DNA of 9,775 nt, from positions 1 through 9,775 of the forward strand of contig PMST01000609.1 in assembly GCA_003168295.1 (NCBI GenBank). Direction: 5' to 3'. A model generated the notes under the pieces. It did not search any database. It saw only the letters and a program-made list of their open reading frames with translations, and was not told the origin of the DNA. Below, one piece after another: positions 7,189-9,775 of the stretch (its first letter is position 1; every line of letters starts with the position of its first letter). This DNA comes from Actinomycetota bacterium (GTDB lineage: Bacteria; Actinomycetota; Actinomycetes; Streptosporangiales; Streptosporangiaceae). Position numbers and translations under genes: made by a program.

Positions 7189-7466
7189 GGGTCCTGCTTC
7201 CTGCGGGCCGTACGTCATTTGCGGTTCTGCTGAGGTTCTGACGAGTAATTCGCCGAACGGGCCGTGGTGACAGCGGTGTCCCCGAGGCAAAAGAAGTTCC
7301 TCGAAGGCGAAGCGGGCAGGCCGGGAAATGGCCGGACATGTGTCTGCGCGGTTTATCCGCAGGACATCAGCGCCCGCCGATCGCTGTGCTGGATTGCCCG
7401 AAGGGACATTACCTTACCGAGTCATCACGCGCTGCCGACAGACCCCGGGAGTCCTAGGCGGCGTTC
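7189..7466 (-). other. Upstream region of pheS, no supported regulatory element
   Basis: This 278-bp gap should hold the pheST promoter and leader. I searched for a T-box (specifier loop and antiterminator), a Phe-rich leader peptide and a hairpin followed by T residues, and found none convincing. A 5-bp inverted repeat CGAGG/CCTCG (7283-7287 and 7299-7303) is too short to weigh. TAAGGT/TAATGT-like boxes near 7400-7412 have no good -35 partner. Confidence 0.3.
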
Positions 7467-8762
7467 TTAGCCGGCGGCAGTCCCCGCGGGCATGATAAAT
7501 CGGAACTCGGCACCGCCGCCGGGCGCGCGGCGCACGCCGATCGTGCCGCCATGGGCCTCGACGAGGCCCTTGACGATATACAGTCCGAGGCCGGTGCCGC
7601 CGCGGCGCTTGCCCCGCCAGAACTGGCGGAACACGCGGGGCGCTACCTCCGGCGAGATGCCCTCGCCCTGGTCACGCACCGAGACGGCGGCCGCGTCGGG
7701 CAGGGCGGACGGCGCTTCCGCCGCTTCATCGCCCAAGTGCGCTGGTTCCACCACGACTGTCACGATACCAGCCCCGTGCCGGACAGCGTTTTCCACCAGG
7801 TTGCTGAGGATCTGATCGATCTTATCGGCGTCCAGCCAGGTCTCCGGCAGGCCGCTGCGGACCTCGAGCCGGTACCGGTCCTCGGCGTCGCCCGCGGCGA
7901 CGCGGCCCGCGATGATCTTCCTCGCCCGGTCGGGCAGGTCCACCAGCTGCCGGTGAACTTCCATCCGGCCTGACTCGATCCTGGACACGTCGAGCAGCTC
8001 GGTGATGAGCCTGGTCACGCGGTCAGCGTCGGCGTTCACCGTCTCCAGCATCACGCGCTTCTGGTCGTCGGTGAACCGGCCCCACTTGTTCAGCAGCGTG
8101 GCGGTGAACCCCTTGACGCTGGTGAGCGGGGAACGCAGCTCGTGTGCGACGGTCGATACCAGCTCGGCGCGACTGCGTTCCAGCCGCTCCCGCTGCTGCG
8201 CACCGCGCAGGCTGATGACGAGTTTTTGCAGTGCTAGCCCGGGGGGGGCGACCCCCCCCAAACCCCCCCCGCTTACGGGGGGGCTGCCCGCCCCCCCGTG
8301 CCCCCCGGGCCCCCCTTGGGGGGGATGAGGCGTACGGCTCGCTTTGGGGGTGCGGACGTAGCCGACCGAGACCAGGAGCTCGGTGCCGTTTGAGAGGTAC
8401 AGGGATCGTTCTGGGTGACGGGTGCGGGTAGGCAGGCCGTGGTAGGGATCGGCGTAGACCCACCAGTCGCGTCCATCGGCGTCGCGGAGCGGCAGCATGT
8501 CGAACACGAACTTGCCGATGACCTCGGCCGGTTCCAGCCCGGTCAGGCGGGCGGCGACGCGGTTGAACACGACAATGCGGCCGACCTCGTCGGCCACCAC
8601 CACCCCATCCGGCAGCTCATCGGCGAAGACCAGGCTGCCGATCGGCACCGGGCCTTCCGGTAGCGGGCTGATACCGTTCGCGGTCTCGCGGTTTGTGGGC
8701 GCCTGGGCCGTTGACGGGGTCCTTGGGTCCGATGACGCCCGGCTCGATATGAGCTTGTCCAC
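7467..8762 (-). CDS. PAS-domain sensor histidine kinase, no partner regulator nearby
   Basis: A 431-aa kinase with no clear transmembrane segment, so probably cytoplasmic. It starts at GTG 8762, with GGAGG about ten bases upstream and no better alternative. Order: low-complexity N-terminus (1-40); PAS domain at about 44-137 (LPDGVVVADEVGRIVVFNRVAARLTG); a Gly/Pro-rich linker at 141-175 encoded by an odd GC-homopolymer block; HisKA helices with the H box STVAHELRSPL, phospho-acceptor His207; HATPase domain with N box NLVENAVRHG (Asn321, Asn325), G1 box DQGEGI (364-369) and G2 box GGTGLGL (388-394). All key residues are present, so it should autophosphorylate. No response regulator gene adjoins it. 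It lies between the TrmH gene and pheS, a position I recall for a homologous kinase in Streptomyces. The signal is unknown. pheS starts 278 bp after its stop, so the two may be transcribed separately. Confidence 0.93.
   Translation of the reverse strand: MDKLISSRASSDPRTPSTAQAPTNRETANGISPLPEGPVPIGSLVFADELPDGVVVADEVGRIVVFNRVAARLTGLEPAEVIGKFVFDMLPLRDADGRDWWVYADPYHGLPTRTRHPERSLYLSNGTELLVSVGYVRTPKASRTPHPPQGGPGGHGGAGSPPVSGGGLGGVAPPGLALQKLVISLRGAQQRERLERSRAELVSTVAHELRSPLTSVKGFTATLLNKWGRFTDDQKRVMLETVNADADRVTRLITELLDVSRIESGRMEVHRQLVDLPDRARKIIAGRVAAGDAEDRYRLEVRSGLPETWLDADKIDQILSNLVENAVRHGAGIVTVVVEPAHLGDEAAEAPSALPDAAAVSVRDQGEGISPEVAPRVFRQFWRGKRRGGTGLGLYIVKGLVEAHGGTIGVRRAPGGGAEFRFIMPAGTAAG
8222..8345. 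repeat. GC-homopolymer palindromic block inside the kinase gene
   Basis: Runs of six to eight identical bases alternate: G8 (8241-8248), C8 (8252-8259), C8 (8263-8270), G7 (8277-8283), C7 (8291-8297), C6 (8301-8306), C6 (8310-8315), G7 (8318-8324). They pair into hairpins: G8-CGA-C8 (8241-8259); an 8-bp stem CCCCCCCG/CGGGGGGG with loop CTTA (8264-8283); a competing 7-bp G7/C7 stem (8277-8297); and C6-TT-G6 (8310-8323). The minus strand holds five C-run-derived G tracts of six or more bases, so G-quadruplex folding is possible. The block is read through in frame as a Gly/Pro linker of the kinase. All six frames give Gly/Pro/Arg-rich readings without stops over most of it. It resembles an inserted dispersed palindromic repeat; copy number elsewhere cannot be seen from this window. 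Boundaries are approximate. Confidence 0.75.
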
Positions 8763-8849
8763 TGCAGCGAAGCCTCCGTCCGGCGAGGCCGCACTGCAAT
8801 CGTCCGGCGGCCGGAAGTGGTCACGGTATGGGTGACGGATTGTGATCAG

Positions 8850-8879
8850 ACTCTAGCGCGGAAATTGCTTTTGTGACAG
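8850..8879 (-). promoter_or_regulatory. Candidate promoter of the histidine kinase gene
   Basis: In the 195-bp gap before the kinase, which is AT-rich over 8855-8945, the minus strand reads CTGTCA (8879-8874), an 18-base spacer, then TAGAGT (8855-8850). The -35 matches four of six bases of TTGACA and the -10 fits TAnnnT. About 15-20 bases downstream, GTCAC (8820-8824) and GTGAC (8832-8836) form an inverted repeat that could be an operator near the start site. No terminator hairpin for the TrmH gene is visible in the gap. Confidence 0.3.
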
Positions 8880-8957
8880 TCCTGAGACATGAATTCTCTA
8901 CGTTGTAATCCAAATACTCTATGCCATCTTGAATGACTTAGATACCGCCTTGTCCCG

Positions 8958-9775
<818 letters not shown>

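Noticed and set aside
7189..7466. A T-box or Phe-codon leader attenuator before pheS
   Set aside because: A short frame from 7339 has only scattered Phe codons, and I find neither T-box core sequences nor a paired terminator/antiterminator.

Overview
The window reads as a chromosomal segment of a high-GC Actinomycetota bacterium. Codons are strongly GC-ending, and the order TrmH-family rRNA methyltransferase, PAS histidine kinase, pheS, pheT matches what I recall of Streptomyces and relatives, where infC-rpmI-rplT lie further upstream (off the right edge here). I cannot name the genus.

All the large genes lie on the minus strand. From right to left: a TrmH/SpoU RNA 2'-O-methyltransferase cut by the right edge; a PAS-HisKA-HATPase sensor kinase with no response regulator beside it; pheS and pheT, one base apart; an MFS exporter; and a membrane-anchored GGDEF diguanylate cyclase with intact active site and product-inhibition site. 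The last codons of a plus-strand gene lie at the left edge and converge on the GGDEF gene.

The large genes are ordinary housekeeping and regulatory functions; the oddities lie within and between them. (1) The AT-richer gap between the GGDEF and MFS genes carries three plus-strand seven-codon ORFs (MPGESSG, MRGEQWG, MRGEQWG). Each has its own well-spaced Shine-Dalgarno and its own stop, and they lead to no downstream plus-strand gene. This is my best candidate for something undescribed. (2) The kinase gene carries an in-frame block of about 125 bp made of G and C homopolymers folded into several hairpins. It sits exactly in the PAS-HisKA linker and looks like an inserted palindromic repeat. 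(3) pheS contains three apparent +1 insertions within about 120 bp. They sum to one codon, so the ORF stays open while 39 residues, including the conserved FPFTEP motif and half of a four-cysteine cluster, are scrambled. (4) The MFS gene has an ATA codon, in frame and at ideal spacing from a strong Shine-Dalgarno, where an ATG would be expected.

pheS, pheT and the methyltransferase serve translation; the kinase sits among them. The GGDEF protein would make c-di-GMP, and nothing here shows its effector. The MFS gene has no visible link to its neighbours.
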